DNA from: Rhabdornis inornatus
Lineage: Eukaryota; Chordata; Aves; Passeriformes; Rhabdornithidae
Length of the DNA stretch: 64,000 nt
Assembly: GCA_013397075.1 (NCBI GenBank)
Contig: VWZS01011031.1
Coordinates: forward strand, 124,001-188,000
Direction: 5' to 3'
Part shown: one piece after another, positions 48,474-62,868 of the stretch
How the letters are laid out: every line of letters starts with the position of its first letter
How positions within the stretch are numbered: position 1 is the stretch's first letter
Made by a program: the position numbers and the translations under genes
Notes under the pieces: model-generated
The model's input: the letters and a program-made list of their open reading frames with translations, nothing else
What the model was told of the DNA's origin: nothing
Databases searched by the model: none

Positions 48474-49446
48474 CCTAACTGATGAATATAATTCTGTCTT
48501 CTCAACAACACTGATATCCAGCTTCTTCAGTGTCAGGGTGCAGCTCTTGCAGATCCAGGAATAAGTGAAGACAGAGAGCTAGGTAGGCAAATTATTAACT
48601 ATCCCAGTGTCGGGGAAGTTCTGAATAGAGAAGATTTCTTGGTAAACTCAGGATCAGGTGTCCTGTTGTAAGAGAGAATGTTAGGAAGGAAGGTTTGCTT
48701 GGAGAAAGGAGTGTTAATCTGGAAGAGTTGAGAGGTACCATTTGCTGTTGGAGTTCTTTCTGTCATTTTTAATTTTTTTTTCACCCTTCTGGTTCATAAT
48801 TGGTCTGCATGGTCAGGACTTTATGATTAGAATTATTCTCTCACCTTTGGTAACTCATAGGCAGACTCATCTTGGTCTTTGGGAGGAAACATCACTGATA
48901 ATTTTGTGGTTCAGCACATGATCAAAGTTACTTGAGGAATCTTTCCCCCATTTCATCTTTATGTGAAAGAAAAAGCAATTTGAAATATCAGAGAGGTGGT
49001 CTCCACAGATACTATGCCAGTACACAACCCAGCCAAAAACCTGAAAATCAAAGGCATTTTTTTATTTTGTATCTCACCTGTTCAGGTGAGTGCACAATTT
49101 CAAGGGGTGGTTTCAGCAATACTGTGAATTTTCTCCCTCTCTTTCTCCCCCTTTATTTTTGAAAGGAAATATTCACCCTGGTTCATTTGACTAGAGAGCC
49201 CCTTCCTTTCATGGGCCCTTTTCTGCTCCCTGGAGTGATATCTTTACATTTGTCTTTTCTTACTTTCAAGCTCATGCAGTAGTGATGGAATCTGTGACAC
49301 AGTGGGTGAGAAAGAGGAGACCTGCTGGCCACTGCTGTGATGGAGTAGGAGAAATGGGCAAATGATCAGGGAACCAGCTCATGGCAGAGGAAAAGCAATA
49401 ATGTCATTAACCAGCACACCTGTGTTTCTCTCTTTTGCTGTTCCAG

Positions 49447-49584
49447 AGCGATTACTCGAGTGACACAGAGAGTGAAGACAACTTCCTGATGATGCCACCA
49501 AGGGATCATCTTGGCCTAACTGTTTTCTCCATGCTCTGCTGCTTCTGGCCACTGGGAATTGCTGCCTTTTACCTGTCCCATGAG
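49447..49584 (+). CDS. SYNDIG1: SYNDIG1 second coding exon (residues 161-206, start of CD225 domain)
   Basis: A 46-codon exon opened by tctcttttgctgttccag and closed by CATGAG|GTAATA, phase 0 at both ends. It begins SDYSSDTESEDNF, an acidic serine-rich stretch, then MMPPRDHLGL. It continues into the first hydrophobic segment with the CCFWPLGIAAFY signature of the CD225/dispanin family, shared with IFITM proteins. The adjacent cysteines at residues 191 and 192 (codons 49537-49542) are the pair reported as palmitoylated in mammalian SynDIG1. Mammalian orthologues continue with about 52 residues, including the single true membrane span and a short extracellular tail. That exon is not found before 64000, so the gene is incomplete here. 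Reading past the donor would add 16 codons before a stop at 49635. Confidence 0.95.
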
Positions 49585-51604
49585 GTAATATTAAAATATC
49601 TCTTGCCAGACATTCTCAAGGACAGTGGAAGGTAGTTTAAGGGGATGGCATCTTACCCACCTGGGTATGTCTCAGTGGTAGTAGTGGCTACCTTTTGAGA
49701 TACTTTGCTGGGGGAGGTATCTACAAAATATTTTAGCTTTTAGTTGGCAATGGTCACGTTCCATGTCAGGTTATATGTCCAGCTAAGACTCCTCTGTGGA
49801 CACTCTGTGGCTTTTGGATAGAAAACACCCTTGATAGCTCAAACGCTTGGCTTTCCCATTGGGAAAACAGACCTACTTGTCCCAGGCTGATAATTTAGAA
49901 TATCCTTCCAAGAGTAGAAAAATAATTTCTGTTCTGCAGATGTGCATTTGCTTTCCAGAAACCATTTCCTTTCCCATGGAAAAAATTGCTCAGTCAGTTC
50001 TTCCTTTCAAATTTTAATATGCAAATATCTTTTTACCAAAGAAGTGATTGTGTTTTGGTTTGTTTCCTTCATGAGACAGTCTTAACATTGCTTAACTTGC
50101 AATCACCTCGTGCCCATAATTTCTTTCAACAAGTGTGTGTTCGTAAGTGTCTGCAATGTAATTACTGAGTTTCCCAGCATGGTAGATAATGTGAGGTGAC
50201 AGAGAAGGCGTCACACTGGCAGCCTCATCAGTGGCTGCCAGGAAACATTTGATTATATTTCTCTCTAGTGCCTATTGCAAACTACAGTGTCTGCTCCACA
50301 GCACCCTTCACATTCACCCTCTCAGCTGTCTTTCTAATCTGCCTGCACTAAACATCCACCAGCTCTGCTGATTTGTCAAACCAGAGAACACTCTTCAGAT
50401 CTGAAGAATTCTACTCTTCAAGATAAAAAAAAAACACAAACCAAAAAGAGACAGAGAACTACTGTATTTTTTACTTCAAATGAACAGTCTGTCTTTGAGC
50501 TGAGAAGTCTCTGAGACAATTAGTGTTTGTCCAGTGCAAAATAACAAGTTTTGATTGTTCGAATTTTGATTGTTTGTGAGATAGTTTTATCTGAGCAAAG
50601 AAAGCACAGCATGGTCCAGTAAATACAAAAACCCCCAATGTAATTAATACTAAAAAGCAATATGGCTGAGAAGCTAAATGTGCTGAGAACCGGTGTACAA
50701 AGGCCAGGGCATCCAGCTGTGAATGGATCCCAGGGGCCAGCATGAGTCTGTAGGAACCTCTGACTTCCATGGGAGAATACAGAAGGTGGAAAAGGCATGA
50801 ATACAGGGAAAAAATCTGGTACTATGGTGAAGGATTTTGGCATTTGAAAACAAAAATTTGGGTGTTTTTTGATTTAGTATAATGATGAAGAATAGCTGAA
50901 TGTGGCTGCCTCAACTCAATTTTTGGATCTCTTGTAGAAAGATGGTCCAGCTTGCTCTAGTCCAGCAGAGACATATCTCTCTGTCCTTCCCCTGAGTTCC
51001 CAGGGAGCTCCTTTCTCTCCCTGCCTTCCCATTCAGGTCCATCACAGTCCTGAGAAAACATGTGAAAAAAGTGGTTTTCTGCAAAACCCCACATCCAACT
51101 AACTGGCGTTTTCTGGGGGAAAATGAAACCAACATTAAGACCAAACCTCCTGTGCCTGAGAACGTGCTGAGATGGTAAAAACCATCAAAACCCTGCACCT
51201 TGCTAAGCTAAAATTGACAGTGATATCAACTCATACTTTGACAAATAAACCATATATGTGATTTCTATTTATATAGGTCATTCAGCTTAAACTCCTTGAT
51301 TACATTTGAGATAACTTGTTAATTCAAAAGAATAGTCTAACCTTCCCCCTTCTTTATCAAAAGCCAGAAGTATAGCTAAAGATCAACTGTTGGTACTCAT
51401 GATCAAATGTCTTTTTTTTGCAGTTGCTTGAGCTCTTGAAAATTTGTGTTTTCTAAAGTCTCCTGAGCAGTGCTACCAAAAAAGGCCATCTGGGAATAAA
51501 TTGTAACATGTAGGAAGTTCAGAGATGGGGGATGGATTCTTTGATGCAGTATACAGCACTGGTAGTGAATTTTGTTTTAAAAATCTGGTCTGCTCTAGGT
51601 GTGG

Positions 51605-51633
51605 GCCTTCAACTTCAATTTGAAGTTGAAGGC
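51605..51633. repeat. Near-perfect palindrome, 14 bp arms with 1 nt centre
   Basis: Left arm gccttcaacttcaa (51605-51618), T at 51619, right arm ttgaagttgaaggc (51620-51633). The arms are exact reverse complements. It lies 2 kb downstream of exon 3. No protein-binding consensus was recognised with confidence. Confidence 0.9.
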
Positions 51634-54600
51634 TTTGTTTGCAAAAGATGTATCTGCAGTACAGCTCATTCCAAAGGCATAGGTGCTATGTTTATTCCTG
51701 CATCACCTGCCAGAACATTAATGATGCATTTGCCTGTGTCATACTGGAAAACAATTATACGAGGTTGTATGCTGTAAGACAGCAGAGGTGCTCTTTACCC
51801 ACAGAATGATTGAATTTTGAGGGGTTTGTGCTCCATGAAAGCCAAGTTTCCTGCAGGTGATGTTTCTGTTCTGTGTGGGACTTATTTTCTACACCAAGGC
51901 TCTTGCCAATGTGCTGCTGATTTGGGGCTTCTTGCAGAGCCTCTGTATCAATGGGTGCAGCTGTGCAGGGTCTGCCTCTGTGGCGGAAATGAAGATGTGC
52001 ATCCACAAGTGAGCCAGCAGGGAGGAGAAGTGCACTTTATGAAAGCCCTACATGTTTTTTTTTCCCGTTGGAATATCCAGTTTTCCAAGCAGGATGTCAC
52101 CTGATGATCTTATCCCAAGCAATGCTGAGACGTGTTGCTTTTCATCCTCCCTCAGAAAAACAGAGCTTTGAGGCCATCACTGTGCTGTCCACTTGTTCAG
52201 TTATTTCCTTTGGATTTTATTTGTGTTTTCCTTCCCGTAAGAGACTTGCTCCCACTTCCTGTAGTTGCCCAGTCCTGTGCTCCTCTCAGCTCCACTCCCA
52301 GGATGGGGGCCCTATGTCCTATCTCTCACATTTGCTTCTCCAGAATGAGGATGTAAGTTTTTAGGCTTGCCATTTTTTGGATTGTCTCATTAGTCAACAG
52401 CCGAATGGCTCATTCAAGGGAGTTTTTGTGCATTTTGCAAGGAAACTTTTGGAAAGAGAAAAGTAAATTATATCTTTCACTATAAACTCTTCCCCACAAA
52501 CAGTGTATGATAAAAAAACCACCTCATTATGTTTATTTTTCATAAATATCCACCCTCTTGAGTCTTGCAGGTTCCTCAGTTTTTATGTCTAAAGATATTT
52601 TTAGCATTGTAGATTGTAGGCAAGTGTGAAGCCTCATAAATTTAAAAAAAAAAGAACTTCAAAAATGTATAATTTTTGTCTTGTCAAGTTTACCATTGAA
52701 CTTGTCAGATTATTTCTCAGGGGCTGTCAGGCTTTCTGCTTGGGCTGGGGGGTGGTGGTAACAATCTAGAAAGGTCTTTTTGCATGAATCCTCTTTTTCT
52801 CCCTGCTTTTATTTTTAGGAAAGAGATATGTCACACATGTCACACATGTCCTTCCCTACTGTAAACAGAAATTCATTATGAGAGAGCTGAGCCCTTGGTG
52901 GTATGAATGAGCTTCACTTTGTGACTGCTCCCTTACAGGCAGAAACAGGAGCGTGCAAAACACCTCCAACCAATTCCCATGAACCTTCCAAGGACCTGTG
53001 TCACTGACACACAACTGAAAAAATCCCTCTGCACACTTCTCCACATGCTTAGGTTCTCAAATAGCCTCTACACCCTCCCTCCTCCCCAGCAGCAAGTGAG
53101 ACCTGCCAGGCAGCAAACCGCACTCTGAGCACAAGGGAGCAATTTCTTCCTGTCTGCTCCGCTGACTCCCTGCTGTAATTACCTCCCTCGCAGGGGGGTG
53201 CAGGGATGCAAAGCTTTTTAATGATTTGCTCGCATTGTCTCACTGGGTAAAGAATTTTCTACAGTTTTCACATGGAAGCAAGGTATACGTGACCAGAAAA
53301 AAAGAGTAACTTGTCTTTCTTCGTGATAACTTCTGAAATATTTGGTTACTTTTCATCCAGTTTTCAGAGACAGGGGCTTCAGAAAAAAATCTCTATTTTG
53401 ACATATTTCAGTAGTCACTGGGGAGAAGGAGGAAAGAATGCTTATGTTCCCACTGGAAGGTAGCAAACAATATGAATTCTAGCTTTTATCTGAGTTTCAG
53501 TGCTCAGCATATATGTATGGATTTCACTGTCCTTGCTTTTCTGGCATAAGGTTTTGAGATCCAGCTTCAAAAGAAGAGGACAGAGAAATAACAGCCAGGT
53601 GTTATCTGCTGTTTATTCCTTAGAAAGGTGGCTCATAGTCCCCATATCAACAGGGAAAACAGTAAGACAGAACAGCAGTATGATGTGCCACACTCCATCA
53701 GACTGGCTGGTGTTCCCCGCTCTTATCTGTCCACCCCACTTTTTTTCCTCTCTGTCCCACTTTACTCCATCAAGAAAATGAATATGGTCTATTACACAGA
53801 GCTTGACACACAGCCAGGAGCGTGTATTTGTACAGGGAATGCAGCAACCTCTTATATCAAAGAAGAAAAGGCAAAAGAAAAACCAAAAATGTGGTATTTT
53901 TCTTTACTTGGCAGTGACATACCAAGATCTATACTAGCAGGATATGCTGGTCAGCAAAGCTAAAGCAATGCTAGCAAAGCAGACTGGAGGCTTTTGCATT
54001 TTCAAGAGATTTTTCAACAGTGCATTATTTCTTGGTCCAAGTAAAGCTTGGACAAAGGAACTGTCCAAAGATGATGAGCTTTAATGGAAAAAAAAGGCCT
54101 TTGTTTTGCTGTCTTGGACCAGATACCAAGTCACACAATTCTTTAGCTTAAGCAGGGCTGTTGCTTTGAGTCACACAGATTGCGTAAAGTGCATGGGGTG
54201 TGTTCTGGGACTGCCTAGCCCAGTCTCTGCTGACTGTCACACCAAGGTTTGAGCTCTCTGTGTTGCTCACTCCAAAAGCAAACCCGTGAGTTTTTTATCC
54301 AGCTCTTTGCATGTGAATAGAGGCACACCCAAGTGCCCTTTTACCCTTCTGAACTGTTGTAGCTTTTCTGCTACAAAAGGTGATTCGTAAAACAATTAAA
54401 CTCGTTTGTGCCAGGTATGAGTGAAAAGAGGTTAAAATGAGCTCTTCCTCTCAAGGAGCTGCAAAGGTCTTTTGTGGCAGAAGCTGTCCTAGAAGAATTC
54501 TGTGCCACTGTCCTGCTGAGATGTCACAGTGCTGATGGTGTGGCCACTGTACTCACGAGGGCCCTGGTCCTGAGAAGTCACCAGACCATGTACTTCTTGC

Positions 54601-57600
54601 AGAAGGTCACAGCTGGCTGCTGGCCCACACTCCTCTCCTTACTCCCATCAGGCAGATGAGACAGATTTGCCAGGCAGAGGGGAATGAAATAGCAAGGCTT
54701 CTGTTCCCAGCCACGACACAGAGAATAGCTGCCTGCTGAATGAGCCAGCTACATATGTCACCATGTTGAGAGTGCTGGCTTTCCTGTGCTTGGAAAAGCA
54801 GCTCAGAAATAGATGACCTTGGCCCCTGATTAGGGGCATTTGGGTGACATCCTTTGCCTCTGCAAAAAGCCTGTGGTGGGGTTAATACATTCAAGAAGTT
54901 TGTAACTCCTGGTCCTTTGGGAGACGAGAGGAAAGCTTCATCATAGATTGGGTAAAAGAGGATCTCTTCCCCTCTTCCCCCAGGCAATTCCACAGACAAA
55001 GACAGCGGCTCTGAAGTGAGGCTGGTGAATTACCAGCATCTCCAATTCTCATCTTTCCAAGTGGGAGCTGGCTGCCAGCCAGTGCTTTGCGTGTGCATGA
55101 ACATTGCTCCTGCCAACTTTTCCCTTTGGGTAGATGTCTCCGGAGAAGTGTTTGTCTGCACAAGAAGATGACCATTTAGAGTGTGTTGTGTACCAGCAGA
55201 CTGTGCATCCTGGGTGAGGTCATGGGCCAGGGAACTTTATAATTGTCTTGTGTAATTTCCTCTTCATTCCTCTTCGTCCTTTTGATCTTGTAGTCTTATT
55301 TCCAAGTCACGAAGTACAGCTACAAAAAGGAATTAAATTAATGAATGACCTGATTGCTTTAGCCCTTAAGCTAACTTTAAATAATTGAAAAAGTAGCTGG
55401 CAAATAACATTCCCTGGAGAGTTTAATTCACTATGCAGGTGTTTACTTACAAGGAAGTTTTGAGATAGGAGGGAGACCAACTTAAATTATTCGAGGAGAT
55501 GAGGGATCTTTTTTATTCATTTTCAAGAGCAACCCACACAATAGCAAATATTGTACATGAATTTTTCTTTGCTAGTTATTTATGCCTCACACATTTTGCT
55601 AAGCCAGATACAGCCCCAGAGACATGTCAATAGAGTCATACTGCAAGGGTATAAAATATCCTGATGCCAGGAAGGCAGCCTCTTCATCCTGCTGTTACTT
55701 TTTACTGCTTTGCAATTGACTTGTTATGTCACAGTTTTATGAGAATGTTGTTTCAGTCCACAGCTGCCACTGAGCTGGAAGTACCTGAAGTATTCACAAA
55801 GTCACTCAGAGGCCTGTCTGGTGGAGGCATCTGAAGAGCAGGGCAAGAAGTATACCGCAGGAGTTTATCAAGGGTTCAGTCTCCCTGACATTTATATGCA
55901 TATTTTTTTTGTTAAATTTAAATTTAGAGAGCAGGGATGTTGTTAGCAGGATTATGGAAATGGACTTGGGGCTTTTGTTAGTAATCCCCGCTTATCTCAG
56001 GTAAATATTTCAAATTTTTTGCATCTGCAAAGGTAGATTTTCCAGGAAGAATTCTATTTCAGGAGACAAAACAGAAGGAGCATGTTCACAATCTGAGGGG
56101 AGAAACTGGGCACATTATTTTGCATGTCCCAGTGTCTGCCCTGCTGAAAGAGGCATGAGAAAAAAAGAAGACACCTTTTTGCAGGTCTGGGAATGGAACA
56201 TGGTCCCTTTCTTCTGGCCATCCCAACATCTCTTTCCATTGTCAGGAAGGCCAAAAGGTTTTGGATGCTTTGCGATGTGCTAAAGGTCTTCACATATAAG
56301 GTCATGAATGATTTGCATTGAACTCTGCTATGGCAAGGAGAACAGTGTGTTCATCTAGAGCAGTTAATTGGGTGATGTTTATAGAATAGACCTTTCTTTC
56401 AACTCATGCTGTGGCAGCACCCTTTAAAAAACAAGATTAGGGAAAGGAGGTCCTCTCACTTGAAGTTCAATGTATGCAGCAGTAAATGGATGAGGATGTT
56501 TTCGAGGCTTAAGGTTAATATTTTATCAGTCTGCAACATACACAGAGTTTTTATATTCTTATCAAAGGTTAACATCATGTACCAGAGGTTCAGGGCTATA
56601 TTTTAATCTTGAATATACAGCTTGCTATCTGTCTGCATCTCTTGGTGAGGTCTTCTGAATTACTACTTGCTTTGAATGCACAGCAAAGGAAATTGATCAC
56701 TTCTGATTTCAATCTACGCATCTCTTTCAAATAGGCTGCAGAGTATCTCTCTAAAGATTTGAATCTAGTGAGCTAGACACCCAAAGATGCCTCCCACACA
56801 ATGGTAATTCTTCATTGAATTGACTGATTTCTCAGCAGTAGGAAAGAGATCAAGTTTTTATATATTTATTTAGGGACAAACTACAAGAACCAGCTGAAAA
56901 GAAATGGGCTAGGATCTACCTGCATCTGTGCAGTTTGCATCTCAAACGTTCAAATATACCAATCAAGACATTTTTGTCGTGTTGGTAATAAAATTGTTAC
57001 TGTCGGTAATAAAACCAGTCTACAATTTTACCTGTTTGAGGTGAAAAAAACAACAGGTTTTCATGCTGGGAAAACCTTCCCCCATGCCAGTTTGGTATTA
57101 AGTACACTCATTATGGGCTGTGATGAACAAGAAGTTTTCAATGACATTTCCACATGTTGAATTATTGCCATTTCTTGCATTATTTCTAAGTAGTGTGGAA
57201 GAGTCAGGTTTGCTCCTGCCAGTCCACACATGTCTGCAGGAGGACCCAGCTTCCTCCAAGAGGATGGGCAAGACCAGAGGCAAAAGAAGAGGTCTTACAG
57301 CATCCTCTGGGAAAGATGGGCTTGGCAGTCTCTGCTTGACCCCATTCTTCATCCTGCTATCATCATGAAATCGAGGAGAAAGGGTGCAATTCTATCCAGA
57401 TGTTACCCATAATTCCCATTCCCAATGGTGGCCAGTGGATGTTTCTGTCTGTCCCAGAATCGTGATGTGTATCACCATGAGAGACCTTTACTTAAAACTA
57501 CTGTCTCTACCAAGAGGGGTAGAAATGTAGTGGTAGGAGCCAGAAAGATAATTTTTCTTCCCATTTCTGTTCACAGAGCCCTTCTGTCTTGGATTTGGAC

Positions 57601-59249
57601 TTTTTGTGGCTCATTCATCTGATTGGGGGTCTGTAGAAGGAATTGTGGAGAATTCATTTTCCACAGATCCAAACCAGGTAGCTTCTCTCAGCACTTCCCT
57701 TTGCTCTGACAAGAACGTGCTGCAAAAGCTGGCAGTGGTCCTTGGGCTGATAAGGGCAGAGAGCACATTCCAAATCCTCACAGGTGTGATAACCCCGGAA
57801 GTGGGATTTGGAGTCCCAGAGACATGTGAGACTTTGTACTAATTTAAATAGTAACTGTCCCAGCCTGAGATTTCTGAATTTAATTCAAGACACCATACTC
57901 AGTCATGGTTCCGAAAGTGTCAAGGAGGACGCTCTTCCTCATTCCTTGACCTTGTTGCACAGATGTCATTTTTCTGAGCAGGTTTCTACAGGCTGTAAGT
58001 AATTAAGCTATTAATTAGGAGCCCTGCTTTACACAGAAGCTACTGTAAAGCAAGAACTTCTGTGACCTCATGGGACCTTGTAACCGTGTTCGTCCCAAGA
58101 CTGTCTAAATTATCTGTGCTAAAGATTCAGCGTGTTCATCCAGTCTCAGTTTGACTGACCTGAGCGTCACCTGGGCCTTTCCTGATGTGTCCTCAGGATG
58201 TCACACATATTTTAAAGATTCTCTTTCAGACCACGTTGTCCTGTGACATTCAGTGGCTCTCTCTATGTAGTTGAGAGCACAAATTTCTTGTTTCCCAGCA
58301 CGTTCAGTATCCCCCACAGTCAAAATCCATATTTAAATCCCAAGGGCATTGTCTCCTATTTTTATGGTATCTGACTTTGTTCTGTGGAAACTTGAGCAAT
58401 ATTTCCTCAATCAACCTTGTTTCAAAGCTTCAGATATTGTGATTCTAATTGTATCAAGTAAGATCATTCTTCCTAACAATCTGTAACCTGAGGATGAATG
58501 GTATAATATAGAAATACCACAATTTGTAAACTCTGTCAAGGTGACTTTCTATTTATTCTTTTCACCACATGCATAGCAGAATCATGGAGTCTATTTTAGG
58601 AGAAAAGAGAGGGGAAAAATCAAGAGTGGAGAAAGGAGAGACCTGCACAGGGGGGGCTTGAACCTTGTTCCTGCAACCCTCCCAAAGAGTCATTTAATCA
58701 GCTCAAGGCCCCGTTGGTGAATCCTGTACAACTGTGTCACTGTGAGTTACAATGTGTCAAGGAATATCCTGATTTCTGGCGGTAAAAAGAAATAAGCCAG
58801 AGACAGACAGCAGTACTCTAAAAGGCATAAACAGCTATGGCCAGGGTATCTTCACTAGGGCATTTCAGCCAACCCAGATGGAAGGGATACTCAGTTAAGC
58901 AGCCAGAACAAGAATTGCTGCTAAAGGCTGCAGTTAAGTATTTTGGATGTAGCTATGGTGGAGATATTGCTGATCTGTTTTTTGTTGATGGAAGTTCTAT
59001 AAGTGGCTCAAACACCACATTGTTTGGCTTTGCATGTGCAGGAAAAAACCTCTCACTTTTCTCCAGTGAATTGACTGAAGAGAGAGGGGACATGTATTTA
59101 GTAGAAAGTAAAGAGGTTTTTTGGTAATGATAAATGGCTGAGCTTAATTTAATTTACTAATTCCACAGAAAGGAAAGAGAACCATGATGTCATGTCTTTT
59201 TAGCTCCATTCAAATGTTACATCACCCTTTTTCTGAGTGAAATGACTCA

Positions 59250-59325
59250 TGGAATCATAGAGACTGCACACGGCAAGGACTTCTAAGTTCATTTTGTCCA
59301 TCTGTCTGTTACCACTGTGTTCTTA
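59250..59325 (-). mobile_element. Diverged CR1 LINE 3' end fragment
   Basis: The wording tggaatcatagag, then ggcaaggacttctaag, then ttttgtccatctgt and ttaccactgtgtt follows the reverse complement of an old CR1 tail (the aatcatagaat...gacctctaag...gtccaac pattern). It is weak and short. Confidence 0.5.
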
Positions 59326-62300
59326 TTCAAAATGGTAAACAGGGAAGCTACATTGGACACAGACACAGTGTCCTCTTAAAAGAGTGGGGAATACTAAAAA
59401 ATTCTTTACTTATTTTTGTACATGACCCTGGGTGTGAAAGGAGAGTCCAGGAAGTCAATATGAATGAATTCAATGCCATGTAGCACCAAGTAAGGGCTTA
59501 CATCACTTCTTACAACTGCTTTGTCATGTGTTGTTTTGCTGAATTCCTTTTACATTTAGTGGGCTACTTTTCAGAGCTAATTGCTTTCATGAGTCACTGT
59601 GAACAAAAACGCTCTAGAGCATCCCTGATGGGTGACATCTATGACTGGTGACATCAGGTTGAAGGGTAAAAAAGTACAGCTGATGGAAATAAAGGTGATC
59701 TGCTGGAAACTCAGAGCATGAAAGGCAGGCCTTAGAACAAAAGCTGGTGGAAGAGAAAGGGTCTGTTATCATACCCTTTTACAGAACCTGGCATCCTCCA
59801 ATCATGAAACGCTAAGAAAAGGCTGATGTACACACATCAATGACTCCTCAGGAGCTGCAGTCACATACAAGCCAGCCATCCTCTCTGCCTCTCCTTACAC
59901 ATTCATTACTGCTGTTGTGATGTCTCTGCTGTTGCTGCTGACTGGAAACTGCTGCTGCTGGACAGCTACTTTTTCAACTTGTTTTATGGCACATGTGTTC
60001 TCTAACATCGTGAGAACCCACAGGAAATCGTTATCCACAGTGCAGCACGTGAAAACCCAATCCATCTCCGATGACATGTGCCTGCTCAGCTCCCAGGAAC
60101 ACTTTCACTGTGACCTCAGCAGTTTGTGGGCATAGGCTAATCGTTCTCTCTGGAGCAGAAGGGACTGGGACAGCTGCTCCCCCTCCATGTGGATTCCCTG
60201 ACTTCCCTAATTAGCTGTCTGTTAAACGGATGTCTGGAAGAGGTCACTGCCTCTGAGCCCCAGTAGGAAGGATCATTGGCCTGCAGCCTGTCTGCCTGAG
60301 AAAAATATCTCTATACCTACCAGCAAAGGATAACTATATCAACACCCAGTTGGACTCCCTTAATATGGCTCTCAGGAGGCAAATGTCTCTTGACATGAAA
60401 TTACGTGCCACTGATCATTTCAGCTGCCAGGGCTTCTCATTAATTCACAAAACAGGTTTTCTTTTTTTCCTAGTGAAATATCCTCAAACAGCATCTTTCA
60501 CAACCATTGAATCTGCTTCCTTAAGTGTCAGGATATATGTGGAAGGGGCATTTTTGTACAGTTAGGAGCAGGGATCTCATTTCTGGTGCAAAATCCCAAC
60601 TAGTGTTGAGGTCTTAAACCCATTTTGTCATAGCCTCATAAAATTTCTTGAGTAAGTCTCCTTAAATTTGGGATATATTGGTCTTGTATTGGGAATGCCC
60701 AGTACCTTTGGTTGCTTCCACTAGCTGTGCCTCCTCTTCATTCTTCTCTTATCTCTGCAAACAGAGAGATGCCACCAAAAGCAATAAATGCTCCCCCTCC
60801 CTCCCACCAGCTTTGACAGGGCTGATCGTGCTGGATCACCATGAGGGAATATTACATGGGTTTATATTTGTGATTTATACAGACTGCACTGTATGGGTTT
60901 ACAGCCTAATCTGTGCACTCACTGCTCTGCTGGGAGCTGTAAAGAAGAAAATCATGTAATAAAAAGCCTTCTGGTCCTGATGTAAAATTCAGCACAATAC
61001 ATCTCTGCCTGTGCTATTTATTCCTTCTTTCTTTTGCCTACACTTCTATTGTGACACAGTTACCAGGATCATTAAATTCAGTGTCTGAAGGGCAGCTAGG
61101 GCTCCTCAATGCTGCAAGAGCAGAGCAGGGGAAAAGGCTGGGGAAGAGCTGAACAGGGAGAAATTCAGAAATGCTCTCCAAGCATGGGAAAGACAGGAAG
61201 TATCTATATTCTTCTCCACACACACACTTCAGGATGACTAAAACACCCTCAGTCCAGTGAGATGGGTTTGATTTCAGAAAAAGCTTTCTAGAGGTAAAGA
61301 AGGTGAAATGGAATATCACTTCACCTGGGCAGAGATGGGCAAAAGGTTTAGATAAACAGCCAGGAACGGCTTTGCAACTTTTAGAGACACAGATGAAGAT
61401 GTCTACAAGCTTCTAATTACTTTTCCTCATGCCTGTTTGCTATGCACCAGAATTGATTTATTAACATGCCGCTTGTCTGTGACTAATTTCAGTGGGAAAA
61501 AAAGGCGTAGTAATTTTTAATTTCACACAGCAGCAATCAATCTCCTTCTTAAATTAGTTTACCGGCTACTTTGATATCTGATGCATTTGCAGTCTTTTTC
61601 CAATGATCTTAGTTACAGATCTTGGGGTTGATGAATACTGTCCCGTATGTGTTCTCCTTGCCAACTTTATTAGAAAACGTAATGCCAACATTCTTTCAAG
61701 GCACAGAGGCAGGTGCATAGGCCTGCCTTTGTGACATGAAAAGTAGCTCATTTCTTCTAAGAGCAGTAAAGTTTTGGCAGCAAATACCTTGAGCCTCTTT
61801 TCTCCCACCCTTTATTTCTCCTTCAACAGGAGAAAAAAAACCCGACAACTCATTTTTCAACCTAAGAAATCTTTCCAGACTTCAAAGATCTTAGGATCAA
61901 ATTCCAGTTCTGATATTTCTGTGCTGTTTTTGAAGAAATGGGAAAGAGGTGGGACTGGTGATTAGAAATCTCTTTGCAGCTCTGGAAAACCTGCATTATG
62001 AGATAAGAGGTCTCCATTTCCCATAAATGGGTGCATTTAGAGCTCTAGGATTTAATTTTCTGCTTAAGGTCTATACTTTGTTTCTGAGTAATGGGACAGA
62101 TCAAGACTCCAGACTGGTTCCTTCTGAATTATTCTTGATATCCATGAAATATTGTATACTTCCTTTGCTTTCAGGTATAATGTCCATTTTGTATAATTTC
62201 TCACTTCTTCATGCGACTTTTGTGCCCTTCAGCTGGTGAAGTCACACAAGGTCTCTGTCACAAAAATCTGTATTATGTTTGTGTTCACTTGGTCTGATGT

Positions 62301-62868
62301 GATGCTTATAATATTTTGGTGAGTTTCCTAGATGCTTTTTTCCCTACAGCTTTTTAGGATTGCAGAGATCAAGTCTGCATATTTTTAGACTGATATTTAG
62401 TTATTTTGTGCTTTATTTTATTAATCCCCTATACTCTGAAAACATTCAGCAGTCTCCTCCAGCAGAAAGAAGACTTTCAGGGGTTTCTAAATACTCAGCA
62501 AACCTAAAGTGAATATATAAGAATAGTTAAAAATTCATTCTAAGAGGCTGTGTTGATACATTTCTGGCCATCAAAAAGGGTTTGACAGCTGGTCCAAAAG
62601 CAGAATGTTTCCTTTTTCTCCCCCTCTCTGCAGAAAAAAAAGAACTCAAACGCAACAAACAACACCTCAGTGAGAACACACTATTCAAAGAATAATGAAA
62701 GGAAACCCAAGTTTGCAGCTGAAAGACTCCATGTCTCCACACAGAATTGCTACCCTGGTTTTTCATTTGTATTCTTTAGTGGTGGTAGGAGTCCCTGCAG
62801 GAGCATCCTGCAGCTTCTTGGCCATGAAGTATCCTGGTGGAGCTGCCTTTGAGCCACAGTACAGCAGA

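Larger units (their letters stand above)
41239..49446 (+). other. SYNDIG1: SYNDIG1 intron 2
   Basis: An 8208 bp phase-0 intron between gtcaga and ttgctgttccag. No further exon was recognised. It contains a 710 bp LTR (45445-46154) and a CAGGG/AAGGG array (48421-48473). The AT-rich, repeat-free block at about 44.8-45.1 kb would be worth testing for conservation, but I cannot show any. Confidence 0.85.

Noticed and set aside
49501..49584. Reading the CD225 segment as an IFITM gene
   Set aside because: The signature is shared, but the upstream acidic stretch, exon structure and N-terminal 160 residues are those of SYNDIG1, and an IFITM N-terminus is absent.
58837..59127. 96-codon + strand open frame as a candidate last SYNDIG1 exon
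   Set aside because: It does not resemble the expected membrane-spanning end of SYNDIG1 and lacks a matching acceptor and phase.
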